A DNA stretch of 64,000 nucleotides from Globodera rostochiensis (GCA_018350325.1 JAEVLN010000003.1:765985-829984); one strand, 5' to 3'; counted from the first letter of the stretch, positions 24,520 to 36,348 are shown. Numbers and translations are program-made. Notes: generated by a model from the letters alone, not told the origin.

Positions 24520-27500
24520 GTATAAACACTAAAACGCGGGATTTTTCGGAGGGTTTTTCGGTCCCGTCCAGGTCAAAATCCGGGATTTGATCCCAGAAAA
24601 TCTTGATTTCGAGCCCTGAAAAATTGTTTTTAAAATATAACAAAAAAAACTGAATGTTATTTTAAATTGTGCATTATAAAAATAAGTAAATGTTCGAGAA
24701 TTTTGTGGGCAAAATTGATTTTTTTCGGCGGACATTTGTGACCCCCGAGGGGTCTATGGGATGGATAACAGCGGCAGGTGTTGTCCGATGGCATAAAGCA
24801 ATAAATTTTAAGAAGGATTAAGCATTCGTTGATTTCCAGAAGCAATTTATTGGCCAAGCACGAATTGCAATCATTTTTAAAGCAGAAAGTTTTGTATGTA
24901 TAAAAAGCTTTCTTTTTTTTTGCATTTTATTTAGAGGCCGATATTTTGAAAATTCCTGGACCCGGATCCTGGACCTGGACTTGGAGAAGGTGCCTGGACA
25001 AGATTTCAAGTCCAGGAAAAGTCCAGGTCCAGGAAAAATCCAGGGTCGTGGATGCCTTTACCCAGGCCTTGGACTTGGACTTTTTTCAAAAATATTTATT
25101 TTTTGAATAAGCAAAAAATTCACTTGTTTTAATGCTAAACAACTCGTTAACGGGGCAATCCAATCTTTATTCAACTTTTAACCAAACATTGAGGCAAAAA
25201 TAGAGTGGGCTGAGAAGCAATTTTTTCGATTTTGGTAAATTTTTTACATTGTTAAAAAAATGCACAAAAATGCGAAAATTTGCGATTTTCAAATAGGGCG
25301 AGGAACCTCTAAAACACATTGACTTGCCAGTTTTAACGGTTGAGAGAATTGATTTAGTCGCTGAAAGATAAGAAATATCATCGATAAGAAAGGTCGAATT
25401 TGTTATAACTTTTTTCGAACTCAGCCGATTTGGTCGCAGCCCAACCGATCATTCTCCGATATGGCCGAGTTTGGCACTTTGGCAAACACTTTATCCGACT
25501 GTTTACCATTGAATTTAAAAGTAATAATATTTTTTTATTATTGTAAAAGATAGACAAAATGGTAACCCCCCGGGCGTTAATCAAACCCATGACTCGCGCG
25601 CGATGATCAGTAGGAGGAGGATTTTTAGGAGTTGAGAAAAAATGCCAAACCTGCTTCATAAGCAAAAATAGGTGTAAAAAAAATAATAATCGCTTATAAC
25701 TTTTTAAATGGTAAAATTATCAGTCAGGTTATTTCACATCATTTTTTGAATATAAAAAATGCTTAATAAATTTCGATCTTAAAAAATATATTTTTGTCCA
25801 AACAAGACTCAAATATTTTATCCTTAAAAACATCCAAATAATTTTTTTAAAAAACGTCAGGAAAAAATTCATGAAAAGAATTCCATGAAAGAAAAATATA
25901 CAAAGCATGTGAGATGAGAATAAGTAAATGAAGAACCAAAATTGTTTCCAAAAATGGTGAAAAACGCTACAAAACCCAAGATTACATCGCAAAAAAACAT
26001 GCAAAAATTTTGGAGCGGAAAAAACGTTGGTGATGAACCAATGGTGGAGAAGAGCTGCTTGAACTTCAGCTTGCTTGTTGAAATTGTGGCGAGTCAGAAG
26101 ATCTCGAGATCGCTGTGGTCGTCGCCTCTTGTGGCCTGTTAAAAGGTTAATTTAAAAAACGATTATTTTGCTCAGAATTAAGTGTTTATTTACATAAAAT
26201 TAAAAAACAAAATTGAAAAACTTACAAGGAACATCAGATGGGCCAACTTCATCATAGCATGAGAAAGAGTTATTTCGACCCAGTCTTGTCGATAAACGAT
26301 AGAAAGTGAAAACGGAACATGTCGTATGCCTCAATTAAAAATTAATTGTCAATTTTCATTTTTAAGGTAGGCATAATTCAATACAATTTTTAACAATAAA
26401 TCAATTCGGTATTTTCGCATTTTGCGACCCCCTCCCCAAATTTGCTGGAAACATCATATATGGGGTTTTCAAGGGTGCTGATCACGAATCTGACAATATT
26501 TTTAAGATCTGACAACATCTAAGATGTTGAAAATCTATGATTTTTTATTATTTTTTACCATTAATTACACAAAACCGGTTTTATAGGTTTTCTTAAGTGC
26601 TGAAAACGATTGAACAAGCAAAAATTTTAGCTGACTCGACCTTAAAACCGGTCTTTGAACCAGTTTAAAGTTTGAAAAACCATAGGGGGACCTTTTTGGT
26701 CAAAGTTCGTTAGGCTTAAGCCTAAGCCACCCTGGTTGGGGTTCGTTAAACTTAGGCCTAAGCCGTCCAGAGCTTAGGGGTTCATCTACAGGGTGGCTTA
26801 GGCCTAAGCCTAACGAACCCCAAACAAGGGTGGCTTAAAATTTACCGAGACTCGAGAGTCGAGACCGAGAAATGACACCGAGATCGAGACCCAAAAAAAC
26901 CGAGAAATCTCTCGGTTCGAGACCCGAGACCGAGCAAAACTTAACGAATTTGAGCGCCTGCCTAATTTGTAAAAATTTTCAATTTTTTAAAAATAATATA
27001 CAAACATTTTGGAAGCCCAGGGAATGGAACATCCACAAGACTTTCATCGAGTTGCTAAAATTATTTTAAATTGATTGTTTGGGAAGTGATGCTTCCCTAA
27101 AAATTCAAAGTTATTTTACCTCATTGACCTTGGTTGTAGCCACCAAAAAACAAAACAAAAAAAAGTAAAAACAAAAAACGATTAAACTAAAAAGATATTA
27201 TTTGGCATCGATTTAATTGCTAAAATAATATGCATTGACGGAAGAATGGACGTCCCCGACCCCTCGGGGGTGGGAAAGTTGAGGAACAAGCCTATGGTGT
27301 ACTGTATTGTACTTCTACCTACGTTTCGATGCTTACTGTGTAGTTTACGTAGTCCATGAACAAATTATGGTGGAATAGAATATTTTTTTTTGCAGAAAAC
27401 TGAATTGATTTAAAAAAATAATTAAATTTGTATGAAATTTTGTAAATATTTTTGTTCATTATTAAATACATTTAGGCGCGTGCTGTGTGTGTGTGGTCGA

Positions 27501-27763
27501 TTTTGTACTTTATTAGAATTTTAATTAATTTATAGCCTGCTTATCCATTTCCTCAAACAAATGCCAAAATTGTCAGGCAAAAGTCCCCGTGCCAGTGTCA
27601 TCGGCCAATTCCATCAGGTCCCGAACAATCTCGACCCCCGGGTCCCCACTTCGTCCAGGTATATAAGGCAAATGTTTAGAAAATTGGCCTATTTCTGCGC
27701 TTTTAGATTACTCCAAAATGTATTAAACCATCCGTTTGCTAATTGTGTTAATTTTTTATACAA

Positions 27764-30700
27764 ATGAATTGCACCGCAATTCGAAAAGAAGCCGTCAAGG
27801 GCGTGGACCCGTGGAATTTAACGATAATCGCAGTTCAAACTCTTTCGCTGTTGTTCCATCTGTTTTGTGCATATCCGATATTCAAATTGGCTCGAGAACG
27901 CTTCGCTCTGTACATTTTTGTCAGCAAAGTGAGCTAACGCAAAAGAAAAATGTTCATTTTATAGGGTAGAGCTGTTCGAGAGTCTCGGTGTCATTTCTCG
28001 GTCTCGACTCTCGAGTCTCGGTAAATTTCATGTCTTGAACAGCCCTACTATAGGGTAAGTGCGGGTTGGCACCGGGAATGTGTAACCGGGATGCGAAAAA
28101 ATTTCCGGAATCCGGCATGCGGTTACATTCCCTGGTTGGGGTTGGAGTGCCAACCAGGAATGTAAACCGGATGCCAATAAAATGTCTGGAATTCGTCGGT
28201 TACATCCTTGGTCGGCATCCCAATGCCGGGGGTTGCGATTTTCGGGGTTCGGTGTGCCAACCTCGGTTTAAAGTTTAAATTGTTTTTTGATTTGATTTAT
28301 TTTATGCAAATAATTTCCTTTTCAGCTATTTTCTGCAATTTTGTCATTACTTGCAAATCTAGTCCAATACGCGGGGGATTATGTGCCCTCAACAAAGCTA
28401 ACCGATTTTTTCTTTAATTACATCGTCACGTCGTGCGCCATCTTCAGTTCGATCAGCAATCGCTTGCACATAATTGCGCTGGCTGCAAATCGAGCCCATG
28501 CAATTTTTTTCCCATTTCATTACGCACAAAAAATGACAAAAAAGTAAAAAAGTTTAATAATAATAATAATGCTAATGATAATAATGATGATGATGAATTA
28601 AGACTTATTTTTGTTCAATGTGTGTTTATGCATTTATTTTCCATTCCTATCACTTATTGCCTTTGTAAGTTAATTTACATCATAATAATCAATTCAATAA
28701 GGTTAAATTATAGACAATTTCATTCCCGTTTACTATGCCGGGTCATATGTCGTTGTTCCACCGTTATTTTATGCTGCAATTGTGACAAAGTTTGCATGGA
28801 TCAAAGGTAAAAATAACAAAGTTTAAAGTTGGGGTACTCCCCGATGCCCCCGAAGACCCCGACTTGACGCCCCCGAAGAACCCCGACCCCCGACTTGACT
28901 CCCCGAAGAACCCCGACCCCCGACTTGACTCCCCGAAGAACCCCGACCCCCGGCCCTAACGCACCCGAAAAACCCCGACCATCTGGCGTGACGTTCCCAA
29001 AGAACCCCGACCCCCCGACTTGACTTCCCGAAGGACCCCGAGCCCCGACTTGACGCCCCCGACTTGACTCCCCGAAGGACCCCGAGCCCCGACTTGACGC
29101 CCCCGACTTGACTCCCCGAAGGACCCCGAGCCTCGACTTACTTCCCGAAGCACCCCGAGCCCCGACTTGAATTCCCGAAGGACCCCGACGAGCCCCGACT
29201 TGACGCCCCCGACTTGACGCCCCCGACTTGACTTCCCGAAGGACCCCGACGAGCCCCGACTTGACGCCCCCGACTTGACGCCCCCGACTTGACGCCCCCG
29301 ACTTGACGCCCCCGACTTGACGCCCCCGACTTGACTTCCCGAAGGACCCCGAGCCCCGACTTGACGCCCCCAACTTGACGCCCCCGACTTGACTCCCCGA
29401 AGGACCCCGAGCCCCGACTTGACTTCCCGAAGGACCCCGAGCCCCGACTTGACGCCCCCGACTTGACTCCCGAAGGACCCCGAGCCTCGACTTGACTTCC
29501 CGAAGGACCCCGACGAGCCTCGACTTGACTTCCCGAAGGACCCCGACGAGCCCCGACTTGACGCCCCCGACTTGACTTCCCGAAGGACCCCGAATCCCGA
29601 CTTGACGCCCCCGACTTGACGCCCCCGACTTGACTTCCCGAAGGACCCCGACGAGCCCCGACTTGACGCCCCCGACTTGACTCCCCGAAGGACCCCGAAT
29701 CCCGACTTGACGCCCCCGACTTGACGCCCCCGACTTGACTCCCCGAAGGACCCCGAGCCCCGACTTGACGCCCCCGACTTGACTCCCCGAAGGACCCCGA
29801 ATCCCGACTTGACGCCCCCGACTTGACGCCCCCGACTTGACTTCCCGAAGGACCCCGACGAGCCCCGACTTGACGCCCCCGACTTGACTCCCCGAAGGAC
29901 CCCGAATCCCGACTTGACGCCCCCGACTTGACGCCCCCGACTTGACTCCCCGAAGGACCCCGAGCCCCGACTTGACGCCCCCGACTTGACTCCCCGAAGG
30001 ACCCCGAATCCCGACTTGACGCCCCCGACTTGACGCCCCCGACTTGACTTCCCGAAGGACCCCGAATCCCGACTTGACGCCCTGACTTGACGCCCCCGAC
30101 TTGACTCCCCGAAGGACCCCGAGCCCCGACTTGACGCCCCCGACTTGACGCCCCCGACTTGACTCCCCGAAGGACCCCGAATCCCGACTTGACGCCCCCG
30201 ACTTGACGCCCCCGACTTGACTCCCCGAAGGACCCCGAATCCCGACTTGACGCCCCCGACTTGACGCCCCCGACTTGACTCCCCGAAGGACCCCGAGCCC
30301 CGACTTGACGCCCCCGACTTGACTCCCCGAAGGACCCCGAATCCCGACTTGACGCCCCCGACTTGACGCCCCCGACTTGACTTCCCGAAGGACCCCGACG
30401 AGCCCCGACTTGACGCCCCCGACTTGACTCCCCGAAGGACCCCGAGCCCCGACTTGACGCCCCCGACTTGACGCCCCCCGACTTGACTCCCCGAAGGACC
30501 CCGAGCCCCGACTTGACGCCCCCGACTTGACGCCCCCGACTTGACTCCCCGAAGGACCCCGAATCCCGACTTGACGCCCCCGACTTGACGCCCCCGACTT
30601 GACTCCCCGAAGGACCCCGAATCCCGACTTGACGCCCCCGACTTGACGCCCCCGACTTGACTCCCCGAAGGACCCCGAGCCCCGACTTGACGCCCCCGAC

Positions 30701-32136
30701 TTGACTCCCCGAAGGACCCCGAATCCCGACTTGACGCCCCCGACTTGACGCCCCCGACTTGACTTCCCGAAGGACCCCGACGAGCCCCGACTTGACGCCC
30801 CCGACTTGACTCCCCGAAGGACCCCGAGCCCCGACTTGACGCCCCCGACTTGACGCCCCCGACTTGACTTCCCGAAGGACCCCGAGCCCCGACTTGACTC
30901 CCCGACTTGACGCCCCCGACTTGACTTCCCGAAGGACCCCGAGCCCCGACTTGACGCCCCCGACTTGACTCCCCGAAGGACCCCGAGCCCCGACTTGACG
31001 CCCCCGACTTGACGCCCCCGACTTGACTTCCCGAAGGACCCCGAGCCCCGACTTGACTCCCCGACTTGACGCCCCCGACTTGACTTCCCGAAGGACCCCG
31101 AGCCCCGACTTGACGCCCCCGACTTGACTCCCCGAAGGACCCCGAATCCCGACTTGACGCCCCCGACTTGACGCCCCCGACTTGACTTCCCGAAGGACCC
31201 CGACGAGCCCCGACTTGACGCCCCCGACTTGACTCCCCGAAGGACCCCGAGCCCCGACTTGACGCCCCCGACTTGACTCCCCGAAGGACCCCGAATCCCG
31301 ACTTGACGCCCCCGACTTGACGCCCCCGACTTGACTTCCCGAAGGACCCCGACGAGCCCCGACTTGACGCCCCCGACTTGACTTCCCGAAGGACCCCGAG
31401 CCCCGACTTGACTTCCCGAAGGACCCCGAACCCCGACTTGACGCCCCCGACTTGACTCCCCGAAGGACCCCGAGCCCCGACTTGACTTCCCGAAGGACCC
31501 CGAGCCCCGACTTGACGCCCCCGACTTGACTCCCCGAAGGACCCCGAGCCCCGACTTGACGCCCCCGACTTGACTCCCCGAAGGACAGGACCCCGAGACG
31601 CCCCCAACTTATAGCTCATAACCGGAGTTGGAACACGGAAGGGGCGGCGGCTTCGTCATCGGACAAAGACAGTGCGCGGATCACTTGGACTTGCTTCGCA
31701 ATTCAAAGTGTGGCGTTGTGTCAGTTGGCTTATATTTTTGCAGATAACGTGAAATGGTTCAATGACTTTATGCTCTGCGACCCGATCGGGAAAATTTTGT
31801 TTTTCCCGGTTCAACTCTTTATAAATTTGAATTATGTTACAGACGAGGCAAGAATAAAATTTTTTAATTTGCGAAAAATCGAATTTTTAGCTCTTTTTAT
31901 TATTATTATGCAAAGAGATGCGCAAGAAGTGTAGACAAATGATCGGCAAAGTTTGGCCCTTTACAACTGCACAAGTTGCAGCCACCGACAACGACAACGG
32001 CCTCAGAACCTCTCAAACACAGAACATCTTCAATGTCAATGCCAACAAGTCAGTGCCAATGCCAACAATGTCAGTGCCAATGCCAACAATGTCAGTGCCA
32101 ATGCCAACAATGTCAGTGCCAATGCCAACAGTGTAA
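27764..32136 (+). CDS. Serpentine 7TM receptor, array copy A
   Basis: Six exons join in phase: 27764-27928, 28326-28543, 28603-28664, 28714-28806, 31615-31847 and 31918-32136. Hydrophobic segments include LTIIAVQTLSLLFHLFCAYP, ILSLLANLVQY, FFFNYIVTSCAIF, QCVFMHLFSIPITYCL, YVVVPPLFYAAIVTKFAWI, ARITWTCFAIQSVALCQLAY and ILFFPVQLFINLNYV. The segment LAANRAHAIFFPFHYAQK is the NR-x-x-A-I-x-F-P-x-x-Y signature of nematode Srx/Srv-type chemoreceptors; the C-terminal tail starts TDEMRKKCRQMIG. Intron 4 (2.8 kb) is almost wholly minisatellite. Intron 5 has a GC donor (GAG|GCAAGA at 31847/31848). Compared with copies C and D, the last exon has a one-base deletion near 32048 and several 21-bp repeat units. 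It therefore ends in a PMPTMSV-repeat tail rather than VSVNVVGSNRRWALQRS. The ligand is unknown. Confidence 0.75.
27966..28048. mobile_element. Small inverted-repeat element with 6-bp target duplication
   Basis: Lies in intron 1 of receptor copy A. The termini GTAGAGCTGTTC and GAACAGCCCTAC are near-perfect inverted repeats, and TATAGG flanks both sides (27960-27965 and 28049-28054). The interior is palindromic GAGTCTCGG/CTCGAGTCTCGG sequence. It resembles the element at 51513-51582. Confidence 0.75.
28828..31600. repeat. GC-rich minisatellite filling receptor intron 4 (copy A)
   Basis: Tandem array of variants of CCCGACTTGACGCCCCCGAC and CTTGACTCCCCGAAGGACCC, with units of roughly 40-45 bp and higher-order blocks. 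The minus strand is G-rich (GGGGTC/TCGGGG) and stays open in one frame for 887 codons because the unit lacks stops. This is intronic to the receptor gene: donor ATCAAAG|GTAAAA at 28806, acceptor TTATAG|CTCATAAC at 31614. Confidence 0.95.
32041..32130 (+). repeat. 21-bp coding tandem repeat in the receptor tail
   Basis: Repeats of AATGCCAACAATGTCAGTGCC inside the last exon of copy A. Copies C and D have only a single such unit at the equivalent position. Confidence 0.9.
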
Positions 32137-32704
32137 ATGTCGTCGGATCAAACCGCCGTTGGGCACTTCAACGATCGTAAATAAATTTTAAATGAAACTT
32201 AATAATGTGAATTAAGTTTTTATTTTTTAATTAAAAGTTTAAAATGAATTGAATAATTTTTTTTAAATTTCCAACTTTAATTTGGTTATTTGAAACAGCG
32301 GCCAGCCCACGCAACCAATGAATAAATGAAGCATTTGTTACCGGCCCCACCAACCAATTAAATATTTGTGAATGGGCGTTCAACACGTCCCCAATCAGAC
32401 GAAAAGCGATTGCCCCAATTTCAAAGTGATGCCAAAAAATTTGCTTCCATTTGAATGTTGCTATTGGCACTTGGCCCTAATTAATGTTCAAAAATGCATT
32501 TGATGGCATTTGTAATAATAAAAGAACTTTTTCCATTTGTTATGTCGTAATGTGTTGGCTGTCTGTCTGGACAGAAAAATGATAATAAATTTTTGTACTA
32601 AACAAAAAGGCGAAAATGTTACAAACAAAATTTAAAATAAAATAATAAATGAATAACAAAATGAGACAATACATAAAGGTTGTGAGGGTGAATGCCGCGA
32701 CAAA

Positions 32705-32710
32705 ATGCCA
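32705..32710 (+). promoter_or_regulatory. ATGCCA motif (candidate DOG box), copy A
   Basis: ATGCCA lies 140 bp before the peptide ATG; a second lies at 32429-32434. The dorsal-gland promoter element of Globodera (DOG box) is ATGCCA. The hexamer is common by chance, so only its conserved position in all four copies gives it weight. Confidence 0.4.
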
Positions 32711-32844
32711 ACAAAGCATTGAGAATTGAATGAATTTGACACGTTGCTATGTTTAAGAATAAGCCGCTTTTTGCACTATTTAAGGGGGCTCTGTAAGTGG
32801 GAAAATGCACACAATTCCAATAAACAAACAAAAATTTAAAAGCA

Positions 32845-33278
32845 ATGAATTCGCAATTTGCTTCAATTATTTGCATTATTCTTTTAATTGCTATTCAACC
32901 GATCACCGGCATATGCGATTTTGATGGCACAAAATGTGTTCACAATGGATGCGCGGGATATTGCGGTCCTCCTCCCGAGTGCAGCTGCGGAAAGAAAGTT
33001 CGTATAAATTTAATTAATTTTGTAATATTTTATTTATTTTTTGTACAAAAATTGTAAAAGGTTTGGGCTCAAATTGGAGCAAACCCCCAAAAAATGACCA
33101 AACTTTTGGTCAAATATTGTTTGGTTCCAAGTTTCCCCAATTTTAATGGGTTGGTTGATGAATTCAGTTTTTCATTAAATATTTCTTCCTTTTACATTTA
33201 TATAAAATATTCAAAATAATTTAGCCGTCCTTCATTCCCGCCGACGGCTTCAACAAACGCAACCGCCGTGGCCAATAG
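32845..33278 (+). CDS. Small secreted six-cysteine peptide, copy A
   Basis: Two exons, 32845-32997 and 33225-33278, join in phase 0 and encode 68 residues. The first exon is a signal peptide (MNSQFASIICIILLIAIQ, cut near ITG) followed by a cysteine-rich segment, CDFDGTKCVHNG then CAGYCGPPPECSC. Cysteine spacing is C-x6-C-x4-C-x3-C-x5-C-x-C. The second exon encodes PSFIPADGFNKRNRRGQ, with a basic end. The size, secretion signal and paired cysteines are those expected of a nematode gland secretion or antimicrobial-type peptide. I do not recognise a named family. Upstream lie a TATTTAAG box (about 32777-32784) and ATGCCA motifs. A poly(A) signal AATAAA lies at 33370-33375. It sits about 0.7 kb downstream of receptor copy A, on the same strand. 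Confidence 0.75.
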
Positions 33279-33369
33279 AGAACGCAGAGAAGCAAGATCG
33301 ATCAATTCTTAGTCTCCGATCACTTTTGATCATTATTTGTTAATTGATTCGACCTTTTGTCCTTGTAGC

Positions 33370-33375
33370 AATAAA
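33370..33375 (+). terminator. Poly(A) signal of peptide copy A
   Basis: AATAAA about 90 bp after the stop codon. Equivalent signals are at 38419, 43147 and 48010 for copies B, C and D. Confidence 0.6.
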
Positions 33376-35233
33376 TGAGGCTAAATAACATTTTTGACAA
33401 TTTAAGTCCCAAGTATATTTAGTTAGTTAATTACCTAATTGAACAAAGCACCAAAAAGTTATGGCCAGAGATAAGATTTTAGGTTTTTACCTATTTTTTC
33501 TGCTGCTTTTTCTTGACGAGTTAACAATTAAACGCATTTCTTTTGGCTTATAAGTTATAACTCAGACAAAGAAAAAGCAAAATTTGAAAAAGAATTTGAT
33601 GTCATTAACAAATTTATTATTATTATTCTATTCAACTTTCGAACACCTACAATTACCTAATTAGTTTTTTAACATTTCATAGCGTTTAAGGCTGCTCATG
33701 CAATGCTTGCCGAAGTCAACGTTTTTCGCAAAAGTTGTGAATTAAATCGTTAGGATTTCGATGGTTTTTGACCCCCGCCGCAGACATTTATTGCGCCAGC
33801 AGGGAGTTAATAAGCACAAGGCAACAACGAATAAATGGCGCAAGCTTCTGTAATGCCCGCCGGGTGCAATCAATCGATATGTTTGCATTTAAAGCCCCTG
33901 AGGGGAGGGAATGTGGACAAAGACAGACACAACAAAAACAATAACAACAACACCTCCTCTGCTGCTGATCGTTGCATTGCACATATTTTTGGCAAAAAAA
34001 AATAGGTAGGCATTCTTTTTTTCACTTTGAATTTTTAATACTAACTTTTAACCAATTGAAAAGCATATTTCCCCATTAAAACATTTTGTTTAAAAGTAGA
34101 ATAAAATAAGTAATTTATTAAGCTTTTTAGGAGTCAGCTCATATTCACTTTCAAATCTAAATCCCGACCTTGCACCACTTGAATCGCAGGATTTGAATAT
34201 TTTAGTGCCGTTAAACCTTCTAAAATTTTCCCGGCTGCTGACCCTCGGCACTTTCGGACCCCTGAAAATTTGCAGTTTGGTCAAATTCTTGTCTCTTTTT
34301 TGTTGTTGAAAATACTGCCAGAAAAATCACAAATTGAATGAAATTTTGGACATCAAATGTTTAAATTTCAAAAAAAAATTTTACCGACGACGTCTCTCCG
34401 CACCGTCGGACCCCATCCGGGTACCCGGACCCGGCTTTTTTATATTTAGTTATTACATATTTTGAAATTTATAAATTTGTCGTATTGCCCATAAACAAAA
34501 ACATCCTTTTCTTTTGTTTGTCCATCAATGAATGTGTTGTCGTCGTCGCCACTCAAAACTAGAGAAAGGACCGATCGAGATTCTCGATCGTAATCTCGAT
34601 CGGTCCTCAAGTCCTTTCTCTACTCAAAACCGACCAATTCATATAATATACCAATCGATTCCTCGCATCGAGCTGACACGAATCTGAAAACCTTTGTGCG
34701 CGAGCAACTGTGAAGAAAGTTTGGCCCCTCAGTTGCCAAAATCATATGGGGGGGGGGGACCCTTTTGGTCACAATTTATGAAATATTTATTATTCTAAAA
34801 TTGTCTGAAAATATGTTTTTTATTTGATGCATGATTGATTACAAATTCGGCAATAGAAAATAAAACTTTTGGATGGTTAAAACCCCAACTTTTAAGTAAC
34901 ACCAACGCCGGGGATAGAATAACGGTGCAAAAATTAGACAGTAAGTTGGCAAAGGCAAATATTGGCCAAAGTAGCGCGCTGGGGCAAGACAACGGGCGCT
35001 ACGGAAGATGTCCGTGCGTGACGGTTTCCGGCAGATTCGTCCTCAGCTCGATGAGAGCAATCGATTTGTATATGAATTGCTCCGTTTTGTTCACGAATCG
35101 TCCGTTATACGGTAGAAATTCCTCTGTTTCCTAATTTTTCTAAAACTTCAAATGCTTTAGTCTTACTGTATCGGAAGCCTAAAAATAATTTGGATTTTCA
35201 ACAAAAAGTGAAGCAATCCAGCAACAACAACAA
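33376..35233. other. Intergenic, no gene recognised
   Basis: AT-rich spacer containing one small hAT-like element (34560-34622). The open frame at 34835-35134 encodes no recognisable domain and is not joined in phase to the following F-box-like exons. Confidence 0.45.
34560..34622. mobile_element. 63-bp hAT-like MITE
   Basis: Perfect ends TAGAGAAAGGAC and its complement enclose a palindromic CGATCGAGA core. The identical 8 bp CTCAAAAC flanks both sides (34552-34559 and 34623-34630). Confidence 0.85.
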
Positions 35234-36348
35234 ATGGAGCAAAAGTGAATTTGTTTCTTTAATAATCAAATCCAAAAGCTTTAAATCTCAACTTTCAGTT
35301 CCGTCAGTGACGACGTTTGGCTCGATGTCTTCGCTTTTGTTAGCCCTTTTTGCCTCGGGCTCAAAATGGCACTGATCAGCGATCGATTGGACGCTTTGGT
35401 GGACGAGCACTTCAAGACGAGGAAATGGTCGTTGGGTGGGCTGACAATTCGTCGCGCAATCGGAGGGAATGGCGCAGAAATTTTCAATCGCTTTTTTGAA
35501 CGGTTGCCAATTCCCCAAGGGCCGCCGCTTCCAGGCAAAGTGATCAGCTTCGATCGCATTTGTATAAGGTCATTTTCTCTCTTTAAAAAAAAGTTTACAA
35601 AATTTAAACGGTTTTTTTGAACTTTCAGTTACGTCGACCAATCCGTCATCGAATTTCTTGAACGCATGTGCGGCCTTTTCGCCTCTGCCGGGACCAATGT
35701 TTTTATTAATACCGCCCAAAGCCGAAGCCTGGAAATTATTTGCAAAAATATTTGGCCTTTGATCAATGGCAACATTTGCGGCTTTCGTTTGGACTCCTCC
35801 GCGCATTTCAACCATTTGCGACAATTCTCTCCGGCGATTCTTCGCAATTGCGCAAAACTCCGATCGATCCATTCCTATGGACTTTTCCCCGAATTCCCGG
35901 CCGACGACGACGCCAATGCTTCTGCTGCCCAAGCGGTGGCCAAATGGTTGCTCACGCCCCGCGGGGACGGACTTCCGAAGATGCTTCATTGCGATTTGTA
36001 TTTGGCAAAAATGGACGGACTCAAAGGGGTACTGTAATTATTCTTTTTTTTATTTTTATTATCTAAATTGGTGAATACATATTTGTCTTGAAGTCATTTG
36101 TCAAAGCTTCTGAGCCGGTCAATTTCATCATCCGTATTCTGCGATCATCTTTTTCTGGCATTGAACAATTTGAGCTGGCTAACAATGTGACGGGGGAGCG
36201 ATTGACGTTGCGACAAATGGACGACGAAAGCTTTCATTGGCTGTTGGTACGATGTCCACTTTTGCGAGAAGAGGACAAATGGACCAAATGGGAGAAGGAG
36301 ACAAATGAATTTGATTGGGACAAGCCAATTGAATCGCATCACCATTAA
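35234..36348 (+). CDS. F-box-like protein of the cyst-nematode expanded family, copy 1
   Basis: Probable exons are 35234-35244 (MEQ), 35299-35568, 35629-36028 and 36094-36348; junction phases 2, 2 and 0 all match. The N-terminal motif [20 protein letters not shown] is F-box-like. It is followed by [33 protein letters not shown], a middle region ([14 protein letters not shown] ... [16 protein letters not shown]) and a C-terminal part ([15 protein letters not shown] ... [17 protein letters not shown]). From family memory, such proteins are numerous in Globodera; the F-box would link substrates to an SCF ubiquitin ligase, but that role is not shown here. Near 36335 the frame that would give [14 protein letters not shown], as in the family, is shifted by one base, so the read ends in SHHH instead. 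This may be a C-terminal frameshift or an assembly error. The very short first exon is the least certain part. Confidence 0.7.

Larger units (their letters stand above)
23424..27763. other. Repeat-rich intergenic region
   Basis: Holds an inverted-repeat element (24290-24519), a GGACCTGGACTTGG-type repeat patch (about 24955-25080), a copy of sequence also present at about 49180-49260 (25975-26060), TTAGGC-like inverted repeats (26704-26822), a degenerate GAGACTCGAG-type repeat patch (26845-26935) and the 5' flank of array copy A. No coding gene is supported. Confidence 0.5.

Noticed and set aside
28828..31600. CRISPR-like array
   Set aside because: The repeats are contiguous and GC-rich, with no unique spacers, and the host is a eukaryote.
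28956..31619. 887-residue Gly/Ser/Arg/Val repeat protein on the minus strand
   Set aside because: It coincides exactly with a minisatellite inside a receptor intron whose flanking exons join in phase. The open frame follows from a repeat unit without stops.
34835..35134. Upstream exon of F-box-like copy 1
   Set aside because: The sequence has no similarity to the family's N-terminus, and it lacks a donor in the right phase before its stop.
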